Below are positions 1 through 9,687 of a DNA stretch of 64,000 bases, one piece after another. The notes beneath the pieces are model-generated. The model searched no databases, was not told the origin of the DNA, and saw nothing but the letters and a program-made list of their open reading frames with translations. The position numbers and the translations under genes were made by a program. Position 1 is the stretch's first letter, and every line of letters begins with the position of its first letter. Source of the stretch: Ascaphus truei (lineage: Eukaryota > Chordata > Amphibia > Anura > Ascaphidae); the NCBI GenBank assembly GCA_036426205.1, contig CM071570.1, positions 49,832,984 through 49,896,983 of the forward strand. Reading direction: 5' to 3'.

Positions 1-2027
1 GACCCTGGGTTATCTGACCTTGTAAGAGTGCATCCTACATGTCAAATCTACAAAAGAGCCACTTTGACTTTCACAGCCAAGGTTTCGAAAATGTATACTT
101 GTGAATTATGACAAAACAACTTGCTTGGTCAGTTTTGTTTCTAATGAAGTGTACCCTTTGCCCTCTGGATCTTCCCCCATTCAAATTGTTTTTCCTATGT
201 GCGAAAGAAATGTTGCAAGGGGAACTTTTCATAGTTAAGAACCTACAGTGCATCATATACATTGTTTCCTATTCTCATATAATTCACAAAATGTACACAT
301 ACACTTAAAACCATAGAAAGTGAACCACAAGAAGGAAAATAGATGAATGTTTACTCCTACACCTGAGTAAAAATACATGAGCAAACCAATGACCCCCAAG
401 AGTATATCCTAATGAAAGGGGAACAGGGAAAATAGAATATAAATACAGGAAGGTGTATTAAAGATATGATAACCCCCACCCTGGTAAAAACAAGATAAAA
501 GTGAAATATGACCACTGGCAAGATATTTGTATATACTATATTCAATAGTATAAGAAGAAGAGTTATGATATATCAATGTAAGTAAAATAAAAAAATACAG
601 TAAAATAAACCAAACATTGAAGCAACATAAATAAAGCAAAGGGTAATAGTAGCAATGTAGGACTCAAAGTTTATCCATGACAGCACAACACTATGGCCCT
701 TGTTCTGTAAGCTGTGGTAGCATGGATCAGGCACTTATTGTAGCTGACAAAATAAGGGCCCGTGAGTATATGACATGAAAAGAGAGAGTAGACACCTTCC
801 AAGATGTAAAATCCAACAATTTATTGAATAAAAAGAATACAATCAAGGCACTCACAAGCGTCAGCTTTGTATCACAGCCCCACTGGGTACAGCAGGCACT
901 GGAAAGGCCGGCTCCCCTAGTGGTCTGCGATGTTGGCCTCTGGGTCTCTGCTTCCAAATGGCGTCTTCTGGGTCCAGGAGTCGTGCGCAGTGTGGGGCCT
1001 TGGTGACATCACTGGGAGTGTGGCTAGTAACACTGTTGCTTCAGTTCTACTCCCTATGCGTTTTGCTGTCTTTTCAGGTCTATTTTCCTACAGCTAATTG
1101 TACTTCAAAATATAAATATTATGAATAAAAATGAAACACAACATTTTTTAAAATGGTAAAACGTTGGAATTTAACTAGACCCATGATGTTATCACATATA
1201 GAAAGGCGAAACTTTAACCAACATTCAAATTCCACTCAATCTCTCCCTGTTATAACCTTTGTGCAATAGGAAAATGATGGCGGTTTTACAAGCATTCCCC
1301 AATTTCTTTACTGTCCAAAGTGCTTTTGAATATCCATCAGTGTATATTATTTTGTTTAAACACCTGCAAAGAATTTGCTGCTAACATTTTGACACACTCG
1401 CTCACCTCTAGCTATGAGAACAAAAGTAAAAAGCATACCAATGCACATCCATCTCTAGTCCAAAATAGAACTTATGTGACCAAAAATATGTCCCATAATG
1501 CCAGTTTAAAAATAGGACAATGATTTCAATCGGTCTTAGAAGAAATAATAGCTTTGTGGTAGTGACACGGTTTTTGCAGTGAGAGAACCTACTTCATATC
1601 CCAGTGTCAGCTCTTCTTGTGACCTCGGGCAAGCTCTTTGGGAAAGGGACTTCTTCTGACTTCTTCTGTTAAGAGCTGTGTCCATTGCCAGTGTCATACA
1701 ATAAGAAAGAGATTTCTATTATAAAACTGGCACTTTCATGTATAGACACTTTAATACACTAAAATACAGTTTACACCCCACAAAAGTATAAGTACTTTTC
1801 TTTTAAAAAAACAAGCAAAAAAATGTTTATATTATTAAAAGCATATTGAATTTATGACCAATTAAAACAATCAGAGCAGGAAGCTGCCATGTTACCACTT
1901 TGATTTTTTTATAATGGTGCAGAAAATTGTAGGTATCATAGAGTTCAACGTAACTAATGTCACATAACTTTTATTTTTCCTTTGGAGACTTTGACAGGGA
2001 AATACAATGTAACTAAATGTTCTAGGA
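1..2027. other. AT-rich intergenic DNA, no gene seen
   Basis: I find no coding frame with recognisable homology. Short frames on both strands are low-complexity noise. Around 770-1016 the sequence becomes more GC-rich and resembles the end of an interspersed repeat, with AATAAA-like strings followed by a CpG-containing segment, but I cannot name a family. A run of C residues at about 2047-2060 belongs to the MITE that follows. Confidence 0.6.
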
Positions 2028-2245
2028 CAGGGGTGCTCAACTCCAGTCCTCAAGCCCCCCCCCCCCCCCAAAAGGTCAGTTTTTTAGGATATCACAGGTG
2101 GCTCAATCAGTCCCTGCTTCAGCATAGGTGGCTCAATCAGAGGCTCAATCAACTGAGCCTCCGATTGAGTCACCTGTGCTGAAGCTGGAATATCCTGAAA
2201 ACCGCACCAGTTGGGGTGCTTGAGGACTGGAGTTGAACACCGCTG
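2028..2245. mobile_element. hAT-type MITE (218 bp)
   Basis: The two ends are inverted repeats of about 27 bp: the left starts CAGGGGTGCTCAACTCCAG and the right, reverse-complemented, starts CAGCGGTGTTCAACTCCAG. Both continue CCTCAAG. The flanks TTCTAGGA (2020-2027) and TGCTTGGA (2246-2253) match at 6 of 8 positions, as expected for a decayed 8-bp hAT target duplication. The interior is itself nearly palindromic (GGTGGCTCAATCAG repeated directly, then inverted). It has no coding capacity and would depend on a transposase supplied elsewhere. Confidence 0.75.
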
Positions 2246-2869
2246 TGCTTGGAGACTACTGTACCTATTCTAACATGTGAGTCCACCATCATTTCTTCAG
2301 CCAGGAGTGACAAGTTTTCCATGATGATGCAGATGTGAATGGATAATAATACAATAATGCAGTGACCCGGCGCTAGAAGTGACAACAATACCCCAGTCCA
2401 ATGATATGTCCATACAGATTGGGAAAGTTCTCTTAATGTTCCAATTGAAAACGAAGTAGTGGTTCAGTTGCTGGCTGGTGCTTCAAAATTCCTCCTGCAG
2501 CATAATAGACAAAGGGAAAGAAACCATTGCGCAGCCACAAATACCAACAGGCGTCTCCAAAAAGGGCTTAAAAGTAATAAACTTACAAAGTATTGTGTCT
2601 ATGTTAATTTGAGAGAATCTGTGCTTTAACCAACTTCTTCTCCCGGACCTCACGAATCCCCCGTGTTGTCAGTCATACGTCAGCTCACTCTCCTGTTAAC
2701 TCACAGCCTGATCACTCAAAGGTGATCTCCGTGGGTTCCCGGAAAGGAAATGATTTAGGAGATGATGATGCAGATTGCTAAAAACTTTAATGACATTAAA
2801 AACAGTCAAAAACAGCCAAAGGCTTACTCATATAAACCGTGCTGTTACAGAACAACTGACAACGTGCCG
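2246..2869. other. Spacer before the Penelope-like terminal region
   Basis: No gene is seen. From about 2740 the sequence (short A-rich strings with AAAACAGTC repeats, then a CpG-rich boundary at 2862) reads like the distal terminal region of the adjacent minus-strand Penelope-like element, so the true element edge may lie here rather than at 2870. Confidence 0.45.
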
Positions 2870-2875
2870 TCCGCC

Positions 2876-3166
2876 GCTTGTTTAAGGTGAGGGGTAGTGA
2901 ACACTGGGCTGATCGCGCTATCACTGCTCTCAGTTCCAGAGATTACCGCCTGTCTTCGCACAACACACTGACGTCACGCGATGGCGCTCCCTCCAATCTC
3001 CATGCTACCGGACACCTCAGCAGCTTGTTAAGGGAAGGGGTGGTACAACCTGGGCTGATCGCGCTCTCCCTGCTCTCAGTTCCAGAGACCGCCGCCTGTC
3101 TCCGCGCAACACTCTGACGTCACACGATGGCGCCCCCTCCACTCTCCTTGCTACCGGACACTTCAG
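2876..3166 (-). repeat. Two-copy tandem repeat, 147-bp period, in the PLE terminal region
   Basis: Unit 1 starts GCTTGTTTAAGG at 2876 and unit 2 starts GCTTGTTAAGGG at 3023. Both continue through CTGGGCTGATCGCGCT, CTCAGTTCCAGAGA, TGACGTCAC, GATGGCGC and GCTACCGGACAC. The units are GC-rich and differ at scattered positions. They lie immediately downstream (minus strand) of the hammerhead at 3178-3231, where Penelope-like elements carry their terminal repeat (pLTR). CRE-like TGACGTCA palindromes in each unit could be promoter elements, which is inference. Confidence 0.8.
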
Positions 3167-3177
3167 TCTCAACTCCT

Positions 3178-3231
3178 CCCTCTCCAAATGCGTTTCGTGA
3201 CTCAAAGTGGTCACTTCATCAGTGGTGAGGG
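3178..3231 (-). ncRNA. Hammerhead ribozyme (type I) of a Penelope-like element
   Basis: On the minus strand all invariant core pieces are present: CUGAUGA (3222-3216), GAAA (3196-3193) and a UH cleavage dinucleotide, UU (3188-3187). Stem II is GUGAC (3214-3210) with GUCAC (3201-3197), a perfect 5 bp closing an 8-nt loop. Stem I is CCCUCACCA (3231-3223) with UGGAGAGGG (3186-3178), 8 pairs around one A-A mismatch. Stem III is almost absent (an A-U pair, a C-A mismatch and a 2-nt loop), as in the minimal hammerheads known from Penelope-like elements. Predicted self-cleavage falls between 3187 and 3186. It lies in the element's terminal region and probably processes its RNA. The fold is read directly from sequence; activity is inferred. 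Confidence 0.85.
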
Positions 3232-3567
3232 AAAGTTCCTAACTACTGGTGTATTTATACCATTGAGGGCGACATACACCCCCCTGGAACCAATTGGCAA
3301 TTAAAACAATAAAAAATGAAATGAAATGTACCCATAATTTGCAACACGATTATTGCCACTAGGGAGACAAGCCCTGGGATTAAGTGGCAGTATATCAGGC
3401 ATGAATAGGTGATGCTATTACATTCCAACTAATAAAAATATATAATATAAACAATTGGATCATTGATACACAAATTCTTAACTAAATGTATGTTAATACA
3501 TGTTGATAAATGTTACTACATATGTAAATGTATACAGACAAGTAAATCTGGCGAGGACAGAGATCGC

Positions 3568-4199
3568 TCAATCTGCCAAAAAAGAGGCCAGATCAAAATC
3601 TATACTTAGGTCATGGGGTGACAGGGTCCTCAAGGTATAAATCCAAAAGGTCTCCCTTTTGGATAAATAATTGAGTCTGTCACCCCCTCTCCAGTTGGCT
3701 TTTGGGCACTCTATGCCCCTACAGATAAGTCCCTCTGGGTTCTGATTGTTTTTAATTTTGAAGTGGTTGGAGACACTGTGTGTCTCCAAACCTCTTTTTT
3801 TATGTTGTATACATGTTCTGCCAGCCTACGTTGCAGTACTCTCCCAGTCCTCCCTACGCATTGTAGTCCGCAGGGGCATTCCAATAAATATACACAATAT
3901 CTACTTTTGCAATTAATAAATGTGTCTATATTATAGCTGTTACCTGTCACAACTGATTGGAATTTACTGCTCTTAATACTATAGGAACACCCTATGCATT
4001 TGCCACACGTGAAATAGCCCTTTAAATTGGCTAGCCACATTGTGGTTTTATGTTTAGGCCCACTAAGGGGGCAACTAGGTGCTATCTTATTTTTTAAATT
4101 TTGGGCACGTTTGTAAACAATTTGAGGATGTTTAAGTAAAAAAAGTGTTTAAAATTGGATCTCTAAGTAGAATCCCCCAATGCTTACTAATGATTTTCT
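3568..4199 (-). pseudogene. GIY-YIG endonuclease domain of the Penelope-like element (broken)
   Basis: The upstream part (4040-3711) starts MWLANLKGYFTCGKCIGC, a Cys-rich zinc-binding-like lead-in, then carries the nuclease core CVYLLECPCGLQCVGRTGR...RRLAEH. VYL and CVG replace the canonical GIY and YIG, which is common in this family, and the conserved Arg and the following EH are present. The C-terminal part (3789-3568) continues in another frame with RGGDR and KRETFWIYTLRTLSP, including the Glu expected in the catalytic segment. A frameshift near 3780 separates the two, and an extra T near 4140 breaks the link to the RT. In intact elements the domain nicks target DNA to prime reverse transcription. 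The domain call is secure; function of this copy is not expected. Confidence 0.85.
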
Positions 4200-5309
4200 T
4201 TATTTCGGGGCCATACTGTTATATTTAGTAATAAACGGGATAAATTCTCCTTGATTATTTATTTTAGTTTTTTGAGGGTTAATGAGAGATAACCTATCAA
4301 GATCTTTGACGGTGCACAGGGCTTTATTGACTTTATCCCTATTGTAATCTCTCTCAATGAATTTGTCTCTAAGAGAATTTAGCTGGTCAATACAAACATG
4401 ATCCTGTGAGCAATTTCTTTTGATTCTTAGGGCCTGCCCTTGGGGGATATTTTGTATCCACTTTGGGTGGTGATGGCTTGAAGCCAAAAGGTACGTGTTT
4501 GCATCCACCTCTTTATGGTATGTTTTGGTGTGTACCAAGTTATTTTCCACATATAGGGTCAAGTCCAAGAAATTTATGCTCTTGCGGTCACTAATAAATG
4601 TAAATTTGATGTTGAAGGGATTATCATTTAAATATAATTTGAACAAATCTAGTTCTTCCACTGTGCCTCTCCAGACACACAGCACATCGTCGATGAATCT
4701 TTTCCAGAGCACCAAGTTTGCACCATATGGGTTGTTGTTCCATATATAGCCACGCTCCCACATAGCCATGAATAAATTAGCGTCGCTGGGTGCAAACCTG
4801 GTGCCCATCGCAGTACCGCATGTCTGGAGGAAGTAATCTCCATCATAATTGAAATAGTTATGTGTGAGAATGTGATTTATTCCCCCCAGTATGAAAGATT
4901 TTAAATTCTCCTCAACATTGACATCCCCCTCTAGTGTTTGCTGGATTGCTTTTAAACCCTCATGGTGCTGGATGGCGGTATACAAAGACACCACATCACA
5001 TGTGACCCATACCGATTGTTCGTCCCATTTCAAACCCTGAATTAAATTCAATACATGGGAGGTGTCTCTCAAATAGGAAGGGATTTCTAACACATACCTT
5101 TGTAATACATGGTCTAGAAATTTACTCAAATTTGACGTGAGAGAGCCAATGCCTGATATAATTGGGTGGCCGGGGGGTCTGGTTGGATTCTTGTGAATTT
5201 TTGGAATGAAGTAGAACACTGGTATTCTTGGATTTTTGACCATCAAAAAATCTAGTTCTTTTTTGGTGATATCTTCATCCTCAAATCCCTCAAAGCTAAT
5301 GTCCATCAC
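4200..5309 (-). pseudogene. Penelope-class reverse transcriptase (369-codon open frame)
   Basis: The open frame holds the RT fingers and palm: FYFIPKIHKNPTRPPG (PKIHK is typical of Penelope RTs), VWVTCDVVSLYTAI with the motif A Asp, GTRFAPSDANLFM (motif B; the inverted copy has the more usual SYANLFM), and WKRFIDDVLCVW with the catalytic Asp pair. It ends NSMAPK followed by a stop. The N-terminal region is one frame away, across the C run at 5317-5327. The stop falls exactly where the endonuclease linker should begin, and the inverted copy shares it. The domain would copy element RNA primed from a nicked target. The start at 5309 is only the first Met after the frameshift. Confidence 0.9.
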
Positions 5310-5905
5310 AACCAGACCCCCCCCCCCTTATCCACTGATTTTATTACAATCTCTTTATTGTCTGTTAAGGACTGTATGGCCTCTTTCTCTTCTTTGGTCA
5401 AATTTTGCTTCTTACATTTAAAGTTATTCCCTGCCATTTCAAGGTCACTTATGACCATATCCGTGAATGTGTCAATGAAATTCCCTTTAATGGCCCTAGG
5501 GTAAAAGTTTGATTTATTTTTAAACAGTGTTAGAGGGTTGTCTACATTTCCCTTTGGGATTTGACTCCCTGTATTGTAGGCTCTACTTACGGGATCTCTC
5601 AAGAAGTATTTTTTCAATGAAAGCCTTCTAACGAATTTATGAACATCCACATAGAGTTCAAATGGGTTTGGGCCACGGACTGGGGCAAAGTTGAGGCCTT
5701 TATCCAAAACTTTGGTTTCAGCCTGTGTTAGTGTATGTGAACTAAGATTGAAAATGCTAGTTTTCTTTTCTACCAGTGTTTTCCTGGATCTTGTCTTTTT
5801 CTTTCTCTTTCGTGTCCCTCCCCTCTTTCCTCTACATCGTCTATTCTTGACCGCTTTCTTTCTATTCTCCCTTGTTTTGTTTGTGGATTTCCCTTTTCTC
5901 TCCAC
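5306..5905 (-). pseudogene. N-terminal region of the Penelope-like ORF
   Basis: A 199-codon frame starts with a strongly basic stretch rich in Arg and Lys (about residues 1-50), then NLSSHTLTQAETKVLDKGLN, the conserved motif upstream of the RT in Penelope-like proteins, and ends KEIVIKSVDKGGG just before the frameshift. It meets the RT frame at 5306-5309 across an 11-nt C run (plus strand), so a single slippage event explains the break. An overlapping frame from about 6190 to 5770 encodes another Arg/Ser/Glu-rich stretch with two related RERSPI repeats and is probably the true upstream continuation, shifted near 5780. The basic region may bind RNA, which is inference. Confidence 0.75.
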
Positions 5906-6214
5906 TGTTCCTTCAGTGGTTCGTGATCCCGGCGGTACTGTAAAAAATGAGCGGACCCCCTATGTTGTTCATTTGGTCTCTCATTTGGTCTATAAATGGG
6001 GGATCTTTCACGGTTACCCCTAAAGACTTGATCTCTATCATTTGATCTATGAATAGGTGATCTTTCACGATGTTCTCTAGAGGAATACTCCCTGTCATCT
6101 CCCCTGCGGTCAAATCTAGACCACTCTTTGTTATAGTTAGGGTTAGATTTTTTACCACCTTTTATCCCCTGTAATTTCTCAGTTTTATGAAGTGTATCTG
6201 TCTGGTCTACAGAT

Positions 6215-7216
6215 AAAAATTCACAAGAATCCAACCAGACCCCCCGGCCGCCCAATTATATCAGGCATTGGCTCTCTCACGTCAAATTTGAGTAAATTTC
6301 TAGACCATGTATTACAAAAGTATGTGTTAGAAATCCCTTCCTATTTGAGAGACACCTCCCATGTATTGAATTTAATTCAGGGTTTGAAATGGGACGAACA
6401 ATCGGTATGGGTCACATGTGATGTGGTGTCTTTGTATACCGCCATCCAGCACCATGAGGTTTAAAAGCAATCCAGCAAACACTAGAGGGGGATGTCAATG
6501 TTGAGGAGAATTTTAAATCTTTCATACTGGGGGGAATAAATCACATTCTCACACATAACTATTTCAATTATGATGGAGATTACTTCCTCCAGACATGCGG
6601 TACTGCGATGGGCACCAGGTGTGCACCCAGCTACGCTAATTTATTCATGGCTATGTGGAAGCGTGGCTATATATGGAACAACAACCCATATGGTGCAAAC
6701 CTGGTGCTCTGGAAAAGATTCATCGACGATGTGCTGTGTGTCTGGAGAGGCACAGTGGAAGAACTAGATTTGTTCAAATTATATTTAAATAATAATCCCT
6801 TCAACATCAAATTTACATTTAGTAGTGACCGCAAGAGCATAAATTTCTTGAACCTGACCCTATATGTGGAAAATAACTTGGTACACACCAAAACATACCA
6901 TAAAGAGGTGGATGCAAACACGTACCTTTTGGCTTCAAGCCATCACCCCCCAAAGTGGATACAAAATATCCCCCAAGGGCAGGCCCTAAGAATCAAAAGA
7001 AATTGCTCACAGGATCATGTTTGTATAGACCAGCTAAATTCTCTTAGAGACAAATTCATTGAGAGAGATTACGATAGGGATAAAGTCAATAAAGCCCTGC
7101 GCACCGTCAAAGATGTTGATAGGTTATCTCTCATTAACCCTCAAAAAACTAAAATAAATAATCAAGGAGAATTTATCCCATTTATTACTAAATATAACAG
7201 TATGGCCCCGAAATAA
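6215..7216 (+). pseudogene. Reverse transcriptase fragment in the inverted PLE copy
   Basis: Two plus frames encode the RT from IHKNPTRPPG onward. A 1-nt deletion at about 6460 (HHEV then stop, where the other copy reads HHEGLKAIQQ) breaks the frame. The second frame runs from about 6480, with Met at 6608, to 7216. Motifs include VWVTCDVVSLYTAI (A), GTRCAPSYANLFM (B) and FIDDVLCVW (C). It ends NSMAPK-stop, exactly as in the minus copy. Beyond the stop, another frame reads the linker through FLPKHPQIVYKRAQNLKNK to GYFTC, where the copy ends. It is non-functional. Confidence 0.87.
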
Positions 7217-7412
7217 AGAAAATCATTAGTAAGCATTGGGGGATTCTCCTTAGAGATCCAATTTTAAACACTTTTTTACCTAAACATCCTCAAATTGTTT
7301 ACAAACGTGCCCAAAATTTAAAAAATAAGATAGCACCTAGTTGCCCCATTAGTGGGCCTAAACATAAAACCACAATGTGGCTAGCCAATTTAAAGGGCTA
7401 TTTCACGTGTGC
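6215..7412 (+). mobile_element. Second Penelope-like copy, inverted and truncated at both ends
   Basis: This plus-strand block is a near-identical reverse complement of 4004-5202, covering most of the RT, the linker and the first residues of the endonuclease lead-in. It starts inside the coding region at AAAAATTCACAAGAATCC and ends at CACGTGTG, with no terminal region on either side. The C-terminal 202 RT codons differ from the other copy at about ten residues (roughly 95% identity by eye). With the minus copy it forms a large palindrome with about 1 kb of unique centre (5203-6214). Confidence 0.88.
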
Positions 7413-9628
7413 ATAAGTACCTTCCACTGCTATGAAGAACTGAAGTATCACTGAGCTAATTACTGAGCTGATATCTATGATGAAGAACCAACCCAACCAT
7501 TAATGAAAACTTTGTGTCACCTGCATTCAGGTAATATGGTGGAACACTACCTGAGACAGCTATCAGTGGTAAGCCTGGTCTCACTATTACTTTAGGGACC
7601 TGCGTAAACCTTTAGCTAACTGCCAGGTGAGGCAACTGACTACTGTCATTAATGTGATCAGCAACCAGAGTCAGGATTAGAATAGCTATGGTCAGTTATG
7701 GTTAAAAAGAGACCACCACCCCCTTGCTTGATGAAGCGTCTTGTCAATGTTGGGAGCGGATCCTCCTGTATTTCCCTGGTGAATTAAGTTTGGCATGTTA
7801 ATATTTATTATCAAGTTATATTAATGCTATGCCAGCAGAGAATAGAGCTTTCATGGAACAAGGGAACAAGAAAACACTATACTAGATTACAAATATATAT
7901 ATTGTTAGATATAAGTATCAACATAAAAATATTTAATCAAAGTATATATTTAGTGAGAACATTAGCACCTTTGACTTTGAAGATTTTTTTCTGCTACTTC
8001 CGTAGGAATTTGGAATGATGGGTAAAAACAAAAAATGTACCCCATACAGTAGCTCCTGAAATAGGTACTATTGTTTAATCTTTACAATCCATAAATAGAA
8101 GCATTAGATGTAAAATGATGTTTATATATTTTTGTGCACTTTATATATAAATGTTTTGCATTTTGTGTGTTCTGAAACTAGATCTATTATCCTTTCTCTG
8201 TAACATTTAAAAATATAGCGTGGGATCCTTTATTTTTTTTTTATTTTTACTTGTATCCCTTTAAAACAACAATTCACTGTATTTAATTAGAGCACTTAGG
8301 GCACTTTTGACATTTTACAGGATGAAGTTAAGAGATAGCTGACCTACGATGACAAGTGTCTTTTTTCAAGTCTTCACTAATAGCAGTGACCACTTATCAT
8401 TAGGTGTATGTCAAATGCCATCAGCAGTGAACAGAGTAATGTCAAAAGTCAACCACATGGATAAAAAGGCCCATATCAGTTCAAGTTCTGCAAATCCACA
8501 AGCTGCACTTTAATCATCTTGTTTTCAAAAGAATTATGTTAAGCACATTGCAATCCCCTAATCTTCCACACTAAGGATGCAGTTGTGTATTTTTTCCCCT
8601 GCTCAAGTGAATAGAATTTCAAATATGCTATGTTGTGCCATAAAAAAATATTATTTTTAATATTTGACACATAAATACAGCTCTTTTTCCCCCCTTGTTG
8701 ACTTTTAGTGACCGAACAGTTTACATTTTTGTGTTATGAAGAAATTCTTTTGTTAGATGGGAACCTTTTTTTATCATTCCTTTATGTCTCATGTGAAATT
8801 GTTTTTGATTTGGCAATATTAGCTATGTTTGTTCAGATCTCTAACTTTTTATTTGAAGAATCTAGAACGCTCCAATATCGGTTTTGAATGATCAGTGTTT
8901 TTGATTGTTGAGACTCTCTCTCTCTGTTGTGTATGCATAGAGGGCACTGTAACATACAGAGTAAATGTGTGTTCTTAGAAGCCCTCTTCCTCTGCCTTCT
9001 TTATGATTCTATCTGCAGTTATACTTGTTGGTTCCTGTTCCACAGACTCCTGAAAGTTAAGAGCCTGTGGAACATCTTTTACGATTTAATGGGCCAATGA
9101 TGATTAATTATGTATCATGTGACCACTTTTCTTTCATAGATGTAAAACAATTCTGTGTAAATAATATTTTCACTTAAAGTTCAGTGTTTTGTTATTGCCA
9201 AGAAGATCATATATGGGGAAAATCAATTAACCCAGTCAATTATATATTGTATAAACAAAAAACACATATTGTTTCAATCCATAGTGTCACTTACTGTACT
9301 ATAAATAAGCACTGCAAAGCCTGCATAAGTCACCCTGTAAGAGCTCCAAGGGAACACCCCTGATGCAACTAATTATTATTATTTCTTTATGAATGAAATC
9401 CTACGGAAGATTATATTGTATGTTTTATGAGTATGACTACATTACCATATGAGAAACTCAGTTTACCTGTGAATATTAAGTGAACCATTCATAAAACTTG
9501 GCAGGTATCCTAGGAGTCCATGAAGCAATAAAACACTTCTATGCTGAATCAATACTTAGGTGCTATGGAAGACTTCTTGAAAAATGTGTTATCCTTGTCT
9601 AATATGAAATTACAGTATGCTGTAATGG

Positions 9629-9633
<5 letters not shown>
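7413..9633. other. AT-rich DNA without recognisable genes
   Basis: No coding homology is seen. A segment at about 7700-7770 contains TTGATGAAGCG followed by TTGGGAGCGGATCC, which looks like a badly decayed hammerhead-bearing repeat end: the GAAA box is gone and core position C3 is changed. The rest is AT-rich single-copy-like sequence. Confidence 0.5.

Positions 9634-9684
<51 letters not shown>
9634..9684. repeat. (TA)n microsatellite, about 51 bp
   Basis: An uninterrupted alternation of T and A, preceded by GTGTG. Confidence 0.97.

Positions 9685-9687
<3 letters not shown>

Larger units (their letters stand above)
2870..6214 (-). mobile_element. Penelope-like retroelement (Neptune/Penelope type), 5'-truncated
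   Basis: The minus strand encodes, in order, an Arg-rich N-terminal region, a Penelope-class reverse transcriptase and a GIY-YIG endonuclease, followed by a terminal region with a hammerhead ribozyme and a 147-bp tandem repeat. That order is diagnostic of endonuclease-bearing Penelope-like elements. The reading frame is broken at several places: a C/G homopolymer at 5317-5327, the RT-endonuclease junction near 4200, an extra T near 4140, and inside the endonuclease near 3780. The 5' end stops at about 6214, where it abuts an inverted second copy. The exact 3' edge (2870 or further left) is uncertain. It is not autonomous as it stands. Confidence 0.88.

Noticed and set aside
7728..7760. TTGATGAAGCG...TTGGGAGCGGATCC as a further hammerhead
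   Set aside because: Core position C3 is changed and there is no GAAA box; stem II does not form convincingly. At most an eroded relic.
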